Assembly: GCA_937934115.1 (NCBI GenBank)
Contig: CALHAH010000015.1
Coordinates: 62,001-126,000, forward strand
Direction: 5' to 3'
From: an uncultured Thermoanaerobaculum sp.
GTDB lineage: Bacteria > Acidobacteriota > Thermoanaerobaculia > Thermoanaerobaculales > Thermoanaerobaculaceae
Length of the DNA: 64,000 bases
Shown here: one piece after another, positions 32,612 to 41,396 of the stretch
How the letters are laid out: each line of letters opens with the position of its first letter
Numbering within the stretch: the first letter of the stretch is position 1
Program-made: the position numbers and the translations under genes
The notes under the pieces: generated by a model
Told to the model about the DNA's origin: nothing
The model's database searches: none
The model's input: only the letters and a program-made list of their open reading frames with translations

Positions 32612-34654
32612 TTACGCTCGCTTGGCGTCCCAGTACATGTAAGCACAAAGGCCAAGGTACGCCAGGATACCCAGCACCTCGGCGCTGTGTTCAGCGGAAG
32701 CGCCAAAGAGGGACGCCAGGGCCTGAGGTACAACTGCCAGGGCGCCGATTCCGATGTTTGCCCCGGTCCAAACGTTCATCACCTTGAGAAGGGCGGCTAC
32801 GACCCCAATAACCGCACCCCCGGCAATGAAACCGGAGGCAATGAGGGTTCCGCGGGTACTCCGGGCGTGGGCCAGGGCCTCGTTTTCTTTGGCTGAAGCC
32901 TTTACCCAATGGGCGATAAGCCCGCCCACCACCAGTGGTACGTTCACCTCCAAGGGGATGTACATGCCCAAGGCGAAGGCTAAAGAGGGCACGCCAATCA
33001 TTTGCACGGTCAGCGCGACCAGCATGCCGATCCCGTACAAAAGCCACGGTACCTCTTCCCGGGACATAAGGGTTTTAATTACCGCCGCCATGGCGTTGGC
33101 CTGAGGTGCGGCAAAAACTTTGTCGGCAGGGTGCTCCGGCGAAGGCACGAAACCGTAAGCCTGGTTCAGGAGGAAAATCACTGCTCCCACGGTAGCTGCG
33201 GCAAAAATCGTCCCCAAGAACTTGGCTTTTTGCTGCACGGCGGGCGTGGCACCGATCCAGTAGCCAATCTTCAAGTCGGTGATGAGGCCACCGGCCATGG
33301 AGAGGGCCGTGCACACCACCCCGCCAATGAGCAATGCGGCTACCATTCCGGCGGGACCCGCAAGCCCCGCTTCCACTAAAAGCACGGAGGAGAGGATGAG
33401 GGTCATGAGCGTCATCCCGGAGACTGGGTTAGTGCCCACGGTAGCAATGGCCCGGGCGGCCACCGTCGTAAACAAGAACGAAATCACTACCACGATGCCC
33501 AGGGCAATGAGGGAAAGGGTCGTTGGGCGTGGCTCGCCGCTCACCACAAAGAAGCGGAAAAACACCCATAACACCAGCGCCACCACCAACAAACCTGCCA
33601 ACACGAAACCCATGGGCAAATCCCGGTCGGTGCGCTCCTTGGTCCCGCCGTGTTTTTTGCCGGTAAGCTCGGCAAACCCCATAGAAAAAGCTTTGACCAC
33701 CACGCGCCAGGAGCGAAGGATGCCCAAAAGGCCGGCCGCGGCAATGGCCCCAATGCCGATGTGACGCACGTAGTTGCGGAAGACCTCTTCCGCTGGCATA
33801 AAACCAATGAGCGTGCCATCGGTTACCGGCGGTAGCGTAACCGGGAGGTGTGCACCCACGTACGCCACCAGCGGCACCAACAAAAACCACGAAACAAAGG
33901 ATCCCGCACAAATGATGAGCGCGTACTTCAGACCGATGATGTACCCCAACCCTAAGATTAAAGCGAGGACATTAAACCGGAACACCAGCTTTGCCTTTTC
34001 TGCCAGGCCTGCAAAAAAGGGCAAGGCACGGGAGGTAAAAACCTCCGCCCAGCCTTCCAGGTGGATGATGACGAAGTCAAAAAGCCCACCTACGGCGGCA
34101 GCCACCGCGAGGACCTTGGCCTGTTTGCCCCCGGCTTCCCCCGCCACCAGCACTTCGGTGGTGGCTGTAGCCTCGGGAAACGGAAACTCGCCGTGCATTT
34201 CCCGCACGAAGTAGCGGCGGAAAGGGATGAGGAAGAGGATGCCCAGAGCGCCACCTAAAAGCGAAACCACAAAGAGCTTCGCCAGGTTTACCGGCAAATC
34301 CAAGATGAACAGCGCGGGGAGGGTAAAAATGGCCCCGGCCACCACCAACCCGGAGGCCGCGCCGATGGACTGCACGATGACGTTTTCCAGAATCGTGGAC
34401 TTGCGGGGAAACAAGAAGCCCAAACCCACCCCAATGATGGCAATGGGAATGGCGGCTTCGAACACCTGTCCGGCTTTCAACCCCACGAATGCGGCTGCCG
34501 CGGAGAACACCACCGCCATCAAAATGCCCAGAGTCACCGAACGCGGCGTGAACTCGGGCAGCTGGGCCGCAGCTGGCACCAGCGGCTCGTAGGTTTCTCC
34601 TGGTTTGAGAGGACGGTAGGCATTTTCCGGCAAGCTCTTTTTGCTAGGTTCCAC
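32612..34654 (-). CDS. OPT-family oligopeptide transporter
   Basis: 680 residues with about 15 hydrophobic spans. OPT-family text includes LPEFTPRSVTLGILMAVVFS and GLKAGQVFEAAIPIAII near the N-terminus and YWIGATPAVQQKAKFLGTIF later. OPT carriers import small peptides or metal chelates. GTG 34654 has GGAGG 7 nt upstream; the frame is open to 34735 but those residues are not family-like. The gene is divergent from glnA, so peptide uptake and ammonia assimilation share a control region (inference). Confidence 0.88.
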   Translation of the reverse strand: MEPSKKSLPENAYRPLKPGETYEPLVPAAAQLPEFTPRSVTLGILMAVVFSAAAAFVGLKAGQVFEAAIPIAIIGVGLGFLFPRKSTILENVIVQSIGAASGLVVAGAIFTLPALFILDLPVNLAKLFVVSLLGGALGILFLIPFRRYFVREMHGEFPFPEATATTEVLVAGEAGGKQAKVLAVAAAVGGLFDFVIIHLEGWAEVFTSRALPFFAGLAEKAKLVFRFNVLALILGLGYIIGLKYALIICAGSFVSWFLLVPLVAYVGAHLPVTLPPVTDGTLIGFMPAEEVFRNYVRHIGIGAIAAAGLLGILRSWRVVVKAFSMGFAELTGKKHGGTKERTDRDLPMGFVLAGLLVVALVLWVFFRFFVVSGEPRPTTLSLIALGIVVVISFLFTTVAARAIATVGTNPVSGMTLMTLILSSVLLVEAGLAGPAGMVAALLIGGVVCTALSMAGGLITDLKIGYWIGATPAVQQKAKFLGTIFAAATVGAVIFLLNQAYGFVPSPEHPADKVFAAPQANAMAAVIKTLMSREEVPWLLYGIGMLVALTVQMIGVPSLAFALGMYIPLEVNVPLVVGGLIAHWVKASAKENEALAHARSTRGTLIASGFIAGGAVIGVVAALLKVMNVWTGANIGIGALAVVPQALASLFGASAEHSAEVLGILAYLGLCAYMYWDAKRA

Positions 34655-34787
34655 GGTTTTTCCTCCTTCCCCGGGAAAAAGCTTAACGGCCGGGAACGGC
34701 CAGCACAAGCTCACCCCTGCTGTTGTGGTGTTCACGCAAAGTTTGCATTTTGTGCAGGCGGCTCATTTCACTTTGCCAAAAGCTCCC

Positions 34788-34815
34788 TTGACTTTGGCTT
34801 TCCAAGCCGTACAAT
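34788..34815 (+). promoter_or_regulatory. Sigma-70-type promoter of glnA
   Basis: TTGACT at 34788-34793 and TACAAT at 34810-34815 with a 16-nt spacer. The start codon is 31 nt after the -10, preceded by AAAGGAGGT. Confidence 0.65.
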
Positions 34816-34845
34816 CTTGCAGACTGTACACGAAAGGAGGTACGA

Positions 34846-36171
34846 GTGGACAAAAAAGAAATTTTGGAGCGTTGCCGGGCGGAGGATGTGCATTTCTTGC
34901 GCCTGGTGTTCACCGACATTGACGGCATCATCAAAAACGTGGAGGTGCCGGAAAGTCAATTTGCAAAGGCCCTCGACGGGGAGATCATGTTTGATGGCTC
35001 GTCCATTGAGGGCTTTACCCGCATTGAAGAGTCAGACATGCTGCTCAAGCCTGATTTGGACACCTTTTGCGTTTATCCGTGGGATGGCCCTCATGGCAAG
35101 GTGGCTCGCCTCATGTGTGACATTTACAACCCCGACGAGACCCCTTTTGCGGGCTGCCCCCGCCAGGCTTTGAAGCGCATGACCGCCAAGGCTGCCCAGC
35201 GCGGCTTTCGCATGATGGCGGGGGTAGAAGCCGAGTTTTTCCTTTTCCACCGCGATCCCGATGGCCGGCCTAACCACCAGACTCACGATGTGGGCGCCTA
35301 TTTTGACCTTACCCCCATGGACCTGGGCGAGGAAGCGCGGCGTGACATGGTCACGGTTTTGGAACAAATGGGCTTTGAAATTGAAGCGGCGCACCACGAA
35401 GTGGCTCCCGGCCAGCACGAAATTGATTTCCGTTATGCCGAAGCCGTGAAAACCGCTGATAATGTGGTGGACTTTAAGTTCGTGGTGAAGAAGGTCGCCA
35501 AAGACCATGGCCTTCACGCTACGTTCATGCCCAAGCCCCTCTTTGGCGTGAACGGCTCGGGAATGCACACGCACCAGAGTTTGTTTGATTTTGACGCCAA
35601 CAACGTGTTTTACGATCCACAAGCACCTTACCAACTTTCCCCCATTGCCCGAGGCTATATTGCAGGAATCTTGGACCACGTGCGGGCCTTTTGTGCCGTG
35701 ACCAATCCGCTGGTGAACTCCTACAAGCGCTTGGTTCCTGGTTACGAAGCGCCGGTGAACGTGGCGTGGTCGGAAAAGAACCGCTCGCCTTTGGTGCGGG
35801 TGCCAGCACGCCGGGGCTTGGGCACGCGTTGCGAGGTGCGGGTACCGGATCCCTGCTGCAACCCTTACCTGGCGTTGGCGGTCATGTTGGCAGCGGGGCT
35901 TGACGGCATCAACAGGGGCTTGGATTGCGGGGAGCCCGTGAACCGTAACATCTTTGAAATGTCCGAAAGGGAAAAGCGCCGGCTTAAAATTAAGCAGCTG
36001 CCTGCAAACTTGGCTGAGGCGTTGGATAACCTGGAACGGGACGGCGTCATCCGCGAAGCCTTGGGTGAGCACATCTTTGAGAATTTCCTACGTAACAAGC
36101 GGGAGGAGTGGAAGCAGTACATTTCGGTGGTGCACCAGTGGGAACGCGACCAATACCTGGAGCAGTTCTAG
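34846..36171 (+). CDS. glnA: Glutamine synthetase, type I
   Basis: 441 residues, GTG with an ideal AAAGGAGGT. It makes glutamine from glutamate, ammonia and ATP. Signatures: MFDGSSIEGFTRIEESDM, AGVEAEFFLF (metal Glu), AAHHEVAPGQHEIDFRYAEA, NGSGMHTHQS and the adenylate/glutamate loop region with RSPLVRVPA. The position where adenylylated enzymes carry a Tyr in NLYDLPP reads NIFEMSEREK, so GlnE-type control is unlikely; the size also fits the feedback-regulated GSI-alpha group. No GlnR or PII gene is adjacent. Confidence 0.96.
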   Translation: MDKKEILERCRAEDVHFLRLVFTDIDGIIKNVEVPESQFAKALDGEIMFDGSSIEGFTRIEESDMLLKPDLDTFCVYPWDGPHGKVARLMCDIYNPDETPFAGCPRQALKRMTAKAAQRGFRMMAGVEAEFFLFHRDPDGRPNHQTHDVGAYFDLTPMDLGEEARRDMVTVLEQMGFEIEAAHHEVAPGQHEIDFRYAEAVKTADNVVDFKFVVKKVAKDHGLHATFMPKPLFGVNGSGMHTHQSLFDFDANNVFYDPQAPYQLSPIARGYIAGILDHVRAFCAVTNPLVNSYKRLVPGYEAPVNVAWSEKNRSPLVRVPARRGLGTRCEVRVPDPCCNPYLALAVMLAAGLDGINRGLDCGEPVNRNIFEMSEREKRRLKIKQLPANLAEALDNLERDGVIREALGEHIFENFLRNKREEWKQYISVVHQWERDQYLEQF

Positions 36172-36193
36172 TGGTTGCATGCGCAAAGCCTTG

Positions 36194-36217
36194 GGGCGGG
36201 CTCGGCCCGCCCTTTTT
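36194..36217 (+). terminator. Rho-independent terminator of glnA
   Basis: GGGCGGGC (36194-36201) pairs with GCCCGCCC (36205-36212) over a TCG loop, followed by TTTTT. It sits between convergent genes and may serve glnA only, because the minus-strand side lacks a good U-tract. Confidence 0.85.
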
Positions 36218-36241
36218 GTTGCTTGGCAGTGGTGGCACACT

Positions 36242-37408
36242 TTAAGCAAGAAAAAGAAGGCTCAAAACCGCTCCCCCAGCCACCACCGCCAGTACAGGTA
36301 CGCGCACCCGTAAAAGGAGAAGGGCCAGAAGGCTTGCCGGTGCAGCCCAAAGGGGCACTAAGGCGGTTTCTGCCACTCGCGCCAACACGTGAAAAAGCAA
36401 GGCCACAAAAGCCGCCAGGGCACCACGCACCGCCCGGTGAAACGCCTGGGATTGGCGTAGTCTCGCAAAGTGCGGTGCCAGCGTTACCACCAGGCAAGCC
36501 GGCGGGAAAAAGGTATACGCGGTTGCCATGGTAGCCCCTACAACCCCTGCCACCTTGTAGCCAATGAAGGTGCTGGTAATCACCACCGGTCCCGGCGTGA
36601 GCTGCCCCAGGGCCAAGCCGTCCATGAACTCTTGCGGCGAAACCAGCGGTGGATGGGAAACCACAAAGGCGTGGTAGAGAAGGGCCACGGCAGTGTACCC
36701 ACCGCCAAAGGCCAGAACGCTCACCTTGGTCACCTCCGCTCCCAAACGGGCCAGGTGCGGGTGCCAGGCGGCCAAACTCAAAAGCACAAGCCCCAGGGCC
36801 ACGGCTGCCCCCAGCCCCCAAGCTAACCCCCGCCGTCGGCTGCCCTTGGGGGGAAGGGAGCTGAAAGGTGCGTGCTGGGGTTTGGGCATCACGAAAATCC
36901 CCATGAGGGCCCCTGCCAGGACCAAGAGCACGGGGTTCACCTCGAAGAAAAACAGCGGCGCCAGGGCACTCGCCAAGGCGAGGCCGCGGGTATCTTGGAG
37001 GGCAGGCTGGCTTAGGGACAGGAGGGACGAGCCCACGATGGCCACGATTACCGGCCCCAGGCCGCGGAATACCGCGTGCACCGCCGGGATGCCCCCAAAG
37101 CGAAAATACGCTGCTGAAAGCGCCAGCATAAGAAGAAAGGCCGGGAGCGCGTACGCAAGGGCAGCCATGAAAACCAGGTGTGGGCCGTAAAGCCTTTGCG
37201 CCACATGGGCAGCGGTGGCCGGCACCACAGGGCCGGGAACCAGCTGGGCAAAGGCCAGGGACTCAGCGAACTCTTCTTCCCTCACCCAGCGCTGGCGCAC
37301 CACCAGCTCCTCCCGCAGCTGGGCCACGATAGCGGGACCACCGTACGAGGTCATCCCCACTTTGAAAAGCGCCCACAAAAACCGCGCCGCTGAAGGCGTT
37401 ACCCCCAT
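36242..37408 (-). CDS. chrA: CHR-family chromate/anion transporter
   Basis: 388 residues made of two homologous halves of about 190, each starting with a F-x-x-G/S-G-G motif (VGMTSYGGPAIVAQLREEL and LAFGGGYTAVALLYHAF) and containing the LxPGP signature (AQLVPGPVVPA and GQLTPGPVVI). This is the long (duplicated) ChrA type, often linked with chromate efflux but also present in organisms with no chromate exposure. ATG 37408 lies at the start of the conserved region; a TTG at 37444 is in frame. Ribosome site weak. Confidence 0.88.
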   Translation of the reverse strand: MGVTPSAARFLWALFKVGMTSYGGPAIVAQLREELVVRQRWVREEEFAESLAFAQLVPGPVVPATAAHVAQRLYGPHLVFMAALAYALPAFLLMLALSAAYFRFGGIPAVHAVFRGLGPVIVAIVGSSLLSLSQPALQDTRGLALASALAPLFFFEVNPVLLVLAGALMGIFVMPKPQHAPFSSLPPKGSRRRGLAWGLGAAVALGLVLLSLAAWHPHLARLGAEVTKVSVLAFGGGYTAVALLYHAFVVSHPPLVSPQEFMDGLALGQLTPGPVVITSTFIGYKVAGVVGATMATAYTFFPPACLVVTLAPHFARLRQSQAFHRAVRGALAAFVALLFHVLARVAETALVPLWAAPASLLALLLLRVRVPVLAVVAGGAVLSLLFLA

Positions 37409-37480
37409 GCTTGCGAGATTGCCTAACGTAACCCTGAATTGCAAGCGCCGCGCAAGACCGAGATTCTAATTTCTTCTTTT

Positions 37481-37496
37481 GTGGGGCCGCCGGCTA
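37481..37496 (+). repeat. Partial left end of the palindromic element
   Basis: GTGGGGCCGCCGGCTA matches the start of the 67-bp element but skips the hairpin loop and right half; probably a deletion derivative. Confidence 0.5.
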
Positions 37497-37597
37497 TCTG
37501 ACGCGGGGGGCACGGCCACGCGCCTCCCACCCGCCCGTGGCCGGCTTGGCCCCCCGCACCCCCACCGCTCGGCCCAGCAAAGCCGGGCCTCGCTCCT

Positions 37598-37665
37598 GTG
37601 GGGCCGCCGCTGCGCGGCGGCTATGAACGCTTTTCCTCACAACCCGCGCGGAGCGCGGGTCGCGC
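37598..37665 (+). repeat. Palindromic terminal-inverted-repeat element, copy 3
   Basis: Left end GTGGGGCC, an 8-bp GC hairpin (GCCGCCGC/GCGGCGGC), a variable centre and CCCGCGCGGAGCGCGGGT as in copies 1 and 2. The right arm has decayed from GGTCCCAC to GGTCGCGC. It sits 65 nt upstream of the YgfZ-like gene, in an intergenic spacer, as the other copies do. Confidence 0.75.
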
Positions 37666-37729
37666 ATCCTTGGTTCAAAACTGGCTTTGTGGGAACGACC
37701 GGCGGAGTTTTGCTGTTTTCACTTCTCGG

Positions 37730-38632
37730 ATGGAAGGAGAGCTTATTATTTCCGCTGCGGTTTCTTGGCAAAGGGCGCCCTGGACCCTGGATGTGGCGCA
37801 AGCCCAAGGACCTGACCCCTTGGGGGCGCTGCAGAAGGTTGTGGCAGCGGATCTGCGGGGCCTAGCCCACGGTGAGACGAAGGGAACCTTGCTCTTGCAT
37901 CCCAAGGGGCAATTCCGGGCGCTGTTGGCGGTGGGTGTTTGGCAGGGTGAGGTTTGGCTTTTGGCACCGCAGGGCCATGGCGGGCTGGCTTGGGACCAGC
38001 TCCAGCGCTACCTGCAATTTTCCCGCTGCCATCTTTCCTTCTGGAACGGTCCCTGCACCGTGCTTGTGGGCAGCGGCTGGCGCAGTGCCCTGCAGGCGCG
38101 CGACACACTTGCTTCGGAAAAACCCTTGCAGGCACCGGTTTTTTCCGAAACGTTCACAGGCTTACCTGGAGGTGTGGTGCTGGCGGATGTGGGGCGCGAG
38201 GGGGGAGAGGCGGATCCGCAGGAGTTGGAGCTGGCGCGGATCCAGGCGGGGTTTCCAGCTTGGGGCAAGGAGCTCACTGCGGACGTGTTGCCGCAAGAAG
38301 TTGGTTTACGCGAGCCCTGGGTTTCCCTTAGTAAGGGGTGCTACGTAGGTCAGGAAACCATGGCGCGCCTGGCGACCTACGGCCATGTGAATCGCCTCTT
38401 GGTGCGGCTTAAAGCGCAGAAAGTGGGGCAGCCACTGGAGGCTACAGGTCCGTTGACGCTTTTTTTCGCTGGCGAAAACTCGGCAAAACCCGTGGGACGC
38501 CTCACGTCCTGGGCTTGCTCGCCGCGCGGAGAGCTTTGGGCCTTGGGCCTGGTGCACCGGACTTTTGCCCAGGAGGGGCAGGAGCTTCACGTGGATACCG
38601 TAACTTTTACCGTCCAAGCTGTGCTGGCCTAA
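37730..38632 (+). CDS. YgfZ/GcvT-fold folate-binding protein
   Basis: 300 residues. YgfZ-type proteins support repair or assembly of iron-sulphur clusters using a bound folate. The defining LSKGCYVGQETMARLATYGH carries the K-G-C-Y-x-G-Q-E signature with the essential Cys. The first 130 residues resemble the GcvT fold but are weakly conserved. The start is uncertain: ATG 37730 lacks a ribosome site, while GGAAGGAG lies just inside the gene before rare-start codons. The upstream frame runs into the palindromic element and is not family-like. Confidence 0.8.
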   Translation: MEGELIISAAVSWQRAPWTLDVAQAQGPDPLGALQKVVAADLRGLAHGETKGTLLLHPKGQFRALLAVGVWQGEVWLLAPQGHGGLAWDQLQRYLQFSRCHLSFWNGPCTVLVGSGWRSALQARDTLASEKPLQAPVFSETFTGLPGGVVLADVGREGGEADPQELELARIQAGFPAWGKELTADVLPQEVGLREPWVSLSKGCYVGQETMARLATYGHVNRLLVRLKAQKVGQPLEATGPLTLFFAGENSAKPVGRLTSWACSPRGELWALGLVHRTFAQEGQELHVDTVTFTVQAVLA

Positions 38633-39474
38633 GGCCACTCCACGTTTAAAAGATGCACCTGGGGGCCATGTTCCGTGGCCAGGGCTTGGCGGATAGTTTT
38701 GCTGGCTGGGCCCAAGCGGTGCCGTCGGGAAAGGTGCGTCAAAACCCAGTGGCGGTTGTGGACGAAGGGAAGCCACGAGCGCAGGTCATCCAGGTGTATG
38801 TGCCCAAAACGGCGGGCACGCTCCCGATCCTGCGGCCGCAAAAAGGTACATTCCACCACCAGGACTTCTACCCCCGCAAGCCAGCTTTCTTTTTCCAAGA
38901 TTTCTGGGCCGGTGTCAGCCAGGTAAGCAAAAAGAGGCACCTCTACGGTTTCGGAAACCTCTATACCCTTTTGTCGCAAATCGCGAATGGCTTCGGGGGC
39001 GAGCCCCCAAAACTCTCCCTTGAGCTGCCGCTTGTGCCAGGAAAGCACAACGCCCAGGGTGGGCGTCCAGTGACTGGTGAGAAAAAAACGCAGCACGCAG
39101 TCCGGCCGCAGGTGCACGGTTTGCCCGGCGGTAACGCGTACCACATCCACCAGGTACGGCTTGCCGCTTTCCATGGCAGCACCCAGCTGGAGAAGCTGTC
39201 GCAGTTGCTGGGACAGAGGCTCGAGGGCGTACACCCGGGCTGGCCCCAAGTTCTGAAGCTGGCGCTGGGCAGCCCAGGCCAAAAGGCCAGCCAGGTGGTC
39301 GGTATGACCATGGGAAACCACCACCTGCTCCATGGGCACTAAAGCCCGCAAGGGGAAGCCCGCATCCAGTGCCAAACGGAACTGGGGGAGCAGCAGCAAG
39401 GACCCCTCGCCGGCGCGGGAACCACCCACCAGTAACAGGTTGCCCCAAGAGGTTTGCAGTTCCAGTTTTCGCAT
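38629..39474 (-). CDS. Metallo-beta-lactamase-fold hydrolase, RNase Z-like
   Basis: 281 residues. The zinc motif VVSHGHTDHLAGLLAWA (His-x-His-x-Asp-His) is intact, TSHWTPTLGVVLSWH and AYLADTG resemble the second and third ligand regions of RNase Z-type proteins, and the final ligand is LTHLSRRH. Unlike tRNA-maturing RNase Z, the exosite arm is absent. A small-molecule or nucleic acid phosphodiesterase role is plausible. Its stop overlaps the YgfZ-like gene end by 4 nt. Confidence 0.72.
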   Translation of the reverse strand: MRKLELQTSWGNLLLVGGSRAGEGSLLLLPQFRLALDAGFPLRALVPMEQVVVSHGHTDHLAGLLAWAAQRQLQNLGPARVYALEPLSQQLRQLLQLGAAMESGKPYLVDVVRVTAGQTVHLRPDCVLRFFLTSHWTPTLGVVLSWHKRQLKGEFWGLAPEAIRDLRQKGIEVSETVEVPLFAYLADTGPEILEKESWLAGVEVLVVECTFLRPQDRERARRFGHIHLDDLRSWLPFVHNRHWVLTHLSRRHRLGPASKTIRQALATEHGPQVHLLNVEWP

Positions 39475-39888
39475 CGTGCTCCCTTACCACGGGGGAGGGG
39501 GGCCTTGTCAACTCTGGGGCCGCTTTGTTCGCTAAAATTGATTGTAGATAGCGGGTTGGCGCCCTATGAGCCACCCACCGTTAGCTATGAGAGCGCGGCG
39601 GATCGGAATTTGCCAGTGCCTCCACCGCGCAGGCTTTTCGTGGCAAGCTTTTGAGGCCGGTTTCGCGGCGTGAAAGGAAGTTGCGCCATGAAACAGGACA
39701 TGGGCATAGGGTTTGGGTACGTGGCAGGAGCTTTCATCCGTGTGAGTTGCCTAGGGGTAGGTGGCGCCGTCTCGCAAGAGCGGCCCTTCCCAGCCTTACC
39801 GTACGAGCAGGCCTTTGCGTTGGCGTTGCAAAGCTCTTGCAAAATGCACTAAGAGTGCCGTGACGTCAATCCGTTTAATTACCCTGCC
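39475..39888. other. Spacer with no recognisable gene
   Basis: About 400 nt. A 61-codon frame from 39670 (MKGSCAMKQDMGIGFGYVA...) ends at 39852 in the same frame as the small ORF at 39889, so it could be one gene broken by a stop, but I do not recognise it. Otherwise I see nothing. Confidence 0.4.
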
Positions 39889-40194
39889 GTGGTGAGTTTG
39901 GGAACGAGTCAAAAGCGGGGAGTCATCACTGTACATTACCGCTTTGACCCTGAGGCGGGGAGCGTGTGCTCCGAGCCCCCAGGGGGTGTGTCCTCTTTTT
40001 TGAAGCGGGCTTTTGTACCGCACTTTGGCGCTGAGTTTTACATGCACGTGCGGTTTGTGCGCGAGGGGAATCAGGCCCTAGGTGTGCGTGTGGAGGTTAC
40101 GCAAAGCAAAGGCGTGAAAAAGCAAATCTTCGACGAGGAAAAGGAACGCCTGCGAGAACTTTACGTGCGCTACCTGCGGCGTCACTGGCAATAG
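39889..40194 (+). CDS. Hypothetical protein, possibly the 3' part of a broken gene
   Basis: 101 residues, GTG start with no ribosome site. The C-terminal half (FYMHVRFVREGNQALGVRV and a basic helix KKQIFDEEKERLRELYVRYL) looks like real protein, with a strand-strand-helix pattern. The same frame is open upstream beyond a single TAA at 39850-39852, so a longer ancestor ending here is possible. A GC hairpin (GGGCCGC/GCGGCCC) follows the stop. No function is suggested. Confidence 0.4.
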   Translation: MVSLGTSQKRGVITVHYRFDPEAGSVCSEPPGGVSSFLKRAFVPHFGAEFYMHVRFVREGNQALGVRVEVTQSKGVKKQIFDEEKERLRELYVRYLRRHWQ

Positions 40195-40359
40195 GCGCCC
40201 TGGGGCCGCCCCTGCGGCCCAAGCCTTGACGTTTCACGGCCCAAGCACGCGTAGCTTTCGCCAGCGAGAAATGGGCGGGGTAGTTACCGTGCGTTTTTTC
40301 CGCTTCTCGCACCAAGGGGGTATTGTCAACCTTGGAAGCTTCGACCCGTCTTAAAGGGC

Positions 40360-40965
40360 ATGGCGGAGGTGGCTCGGTGGGAGCAGCCGGTGTCTGAAAA
40401 CGAACGGGAGCTCATAATCCAGGTGCGGCGCGGGGAACGAGAAGCTGCGGAAAGGCTTCTGCTTCTCCACGAGGCGCTAATGTGGCGCGTTTGCCGGGCG
40501 TTGCTCCCCGCGGGGGAAGACGTGGAGGCCGCTGTGCAAGAGGTTATGGTGAAGGTGCTCCAGGGCGTACGGTCCTTTCGCGGCGAGGGCTCACTGGCCC
40601 CGTGGGTGGCGCGCATTGCGGTCAACCACTGCCGGGACCTGTTACGGCGGCGCAAGCTTCTGTCGTTCGTTCCCCTCAGCGGGTCTGTGGACCACGACGA
40701 AGAAGAACGTGTGCTGCGGTTTCCAGCTTCCGATCCCGATCCCGAGCGGGCGTTGCGAGCCAAGCAAGGGGTGGCTCGCCTGGTGGCGGCGCTTCAGCAG
40801 CTGCCCCATCGCCAACGGGAGGTGTTTGTCTTGCGTTTTTTTGCCCACTTGGACCTGCAAGGTGTGGCGGAAGCCTTGGGGGGCGTTGATGTGGGTACGG
40901 TCAAAACCCACCTGCACCGGGCTTTGGCGAGGCTGAGGCCTTACGTTTTGGAGGCATGGCCATGA
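40360..40965 (+). CDS. ECF-type RNA polymerase sigma factor
   Basis: 201 residues. Region 2 includes ERELIIQVRRGEREAAERLL and QEVMVKVLQGVRSFRGEGSL, with WVARIAVNHCRDLLRRRK (2.4); region 4 is LVAALQQLPHRQREVFVLRF ... GTVKTHLHRALARLRPYV, a complete HTH. Start ATG 40360. The next gene is a zinc-finger anti-sigma candidate, overlapping or separated by a few bases, followed by two exported helical proteins; the set looks like one stress regulon operon. Confidence 0.92.
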   Translation: MAEVARWEQPVSENERELIIQVRRGEREAAERLLLLHEALMWRVCRALLPAGEDVEAAVQEVMVKVLQGVRSFRGEGSLAPWVARIAVNHCRDLLRRRKLLSFVPLSGSVDHDEEERVLRFPASDPDPERALRAKQGVARLVAALQQLPHRQREVFVLRFFAHLDLQGVAEALGGVDVGTVKTHLHRALARLRPYVLEAWP

Positions 40966-41396
40966 GGGTCAACCACGTCACCGAAGATGAACTGGAAGCC
41001 ATTTTGGCCGGCGAGGTGAACGCGGCAGTCCGGGACCACGTCCACGCCTGCACGGTTTGCCAAGAGGAGCTTAAGAAATGGGAGGCGTTTTTAGCGGCGG
41101 GCAGCCGCTGGTTGCCGGATCCCCAAACCCAGGGTCGGGTTCGGCAGCAGGCGGTCATGCAAGCTTTGCGAAGAAGGCCCCTTCGCTGGTGGGTTCCCTT
41201 GGCTGCGGCCGCGGCAGTGGTGCTGGCTGTTGGTCTTGCCACGCGATGGGGCGAAAGGCCCAAAACCAACGTGGACGTGGTGCTGGAACAGGTGGACATG
41301 ACTTTGGCTAGCGACCCGCTTTTCGCTGTCGCCGACAGCCAGGTGGTGCGAGTGGTGGTTCCGGAGACCCCCTCCGGGGAAAGGAGCGAATCATGA
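40962..41396 (+). CDS. Anti-sigma factor with zinc-binding motif and one TM helix
   Basis: 144 residues from ATG 40962, chosen because GGAGG lies about 7 nt upstream; ATG 40956 is nearer. The N-terminal DHVHACTVCQEEL gives the His-x3-Cys-x2-Cys of ZAS/zf-HC2 anti-sigma domains. A membrane helix follows (VPLAAAAAVVLAVGLATRW, about residues 75-93), with a roughly 45-residue outer part. It would hold the sigma factor inactive until an envelope signal arrives. Confidence 0.85.
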   Translation: MRVNHVTEDELEAILAGEVNAAVRDHVHACTVCQEELKKWEAFLAAGSRWLPDPQTQGRVRQQAVMQALRRRPLRWWVPLAAAAAVVLAVGLATRWGERPKTNVDVVLEQVDMTLASDPLFAVADSQVVRVVVPETPSGERSES

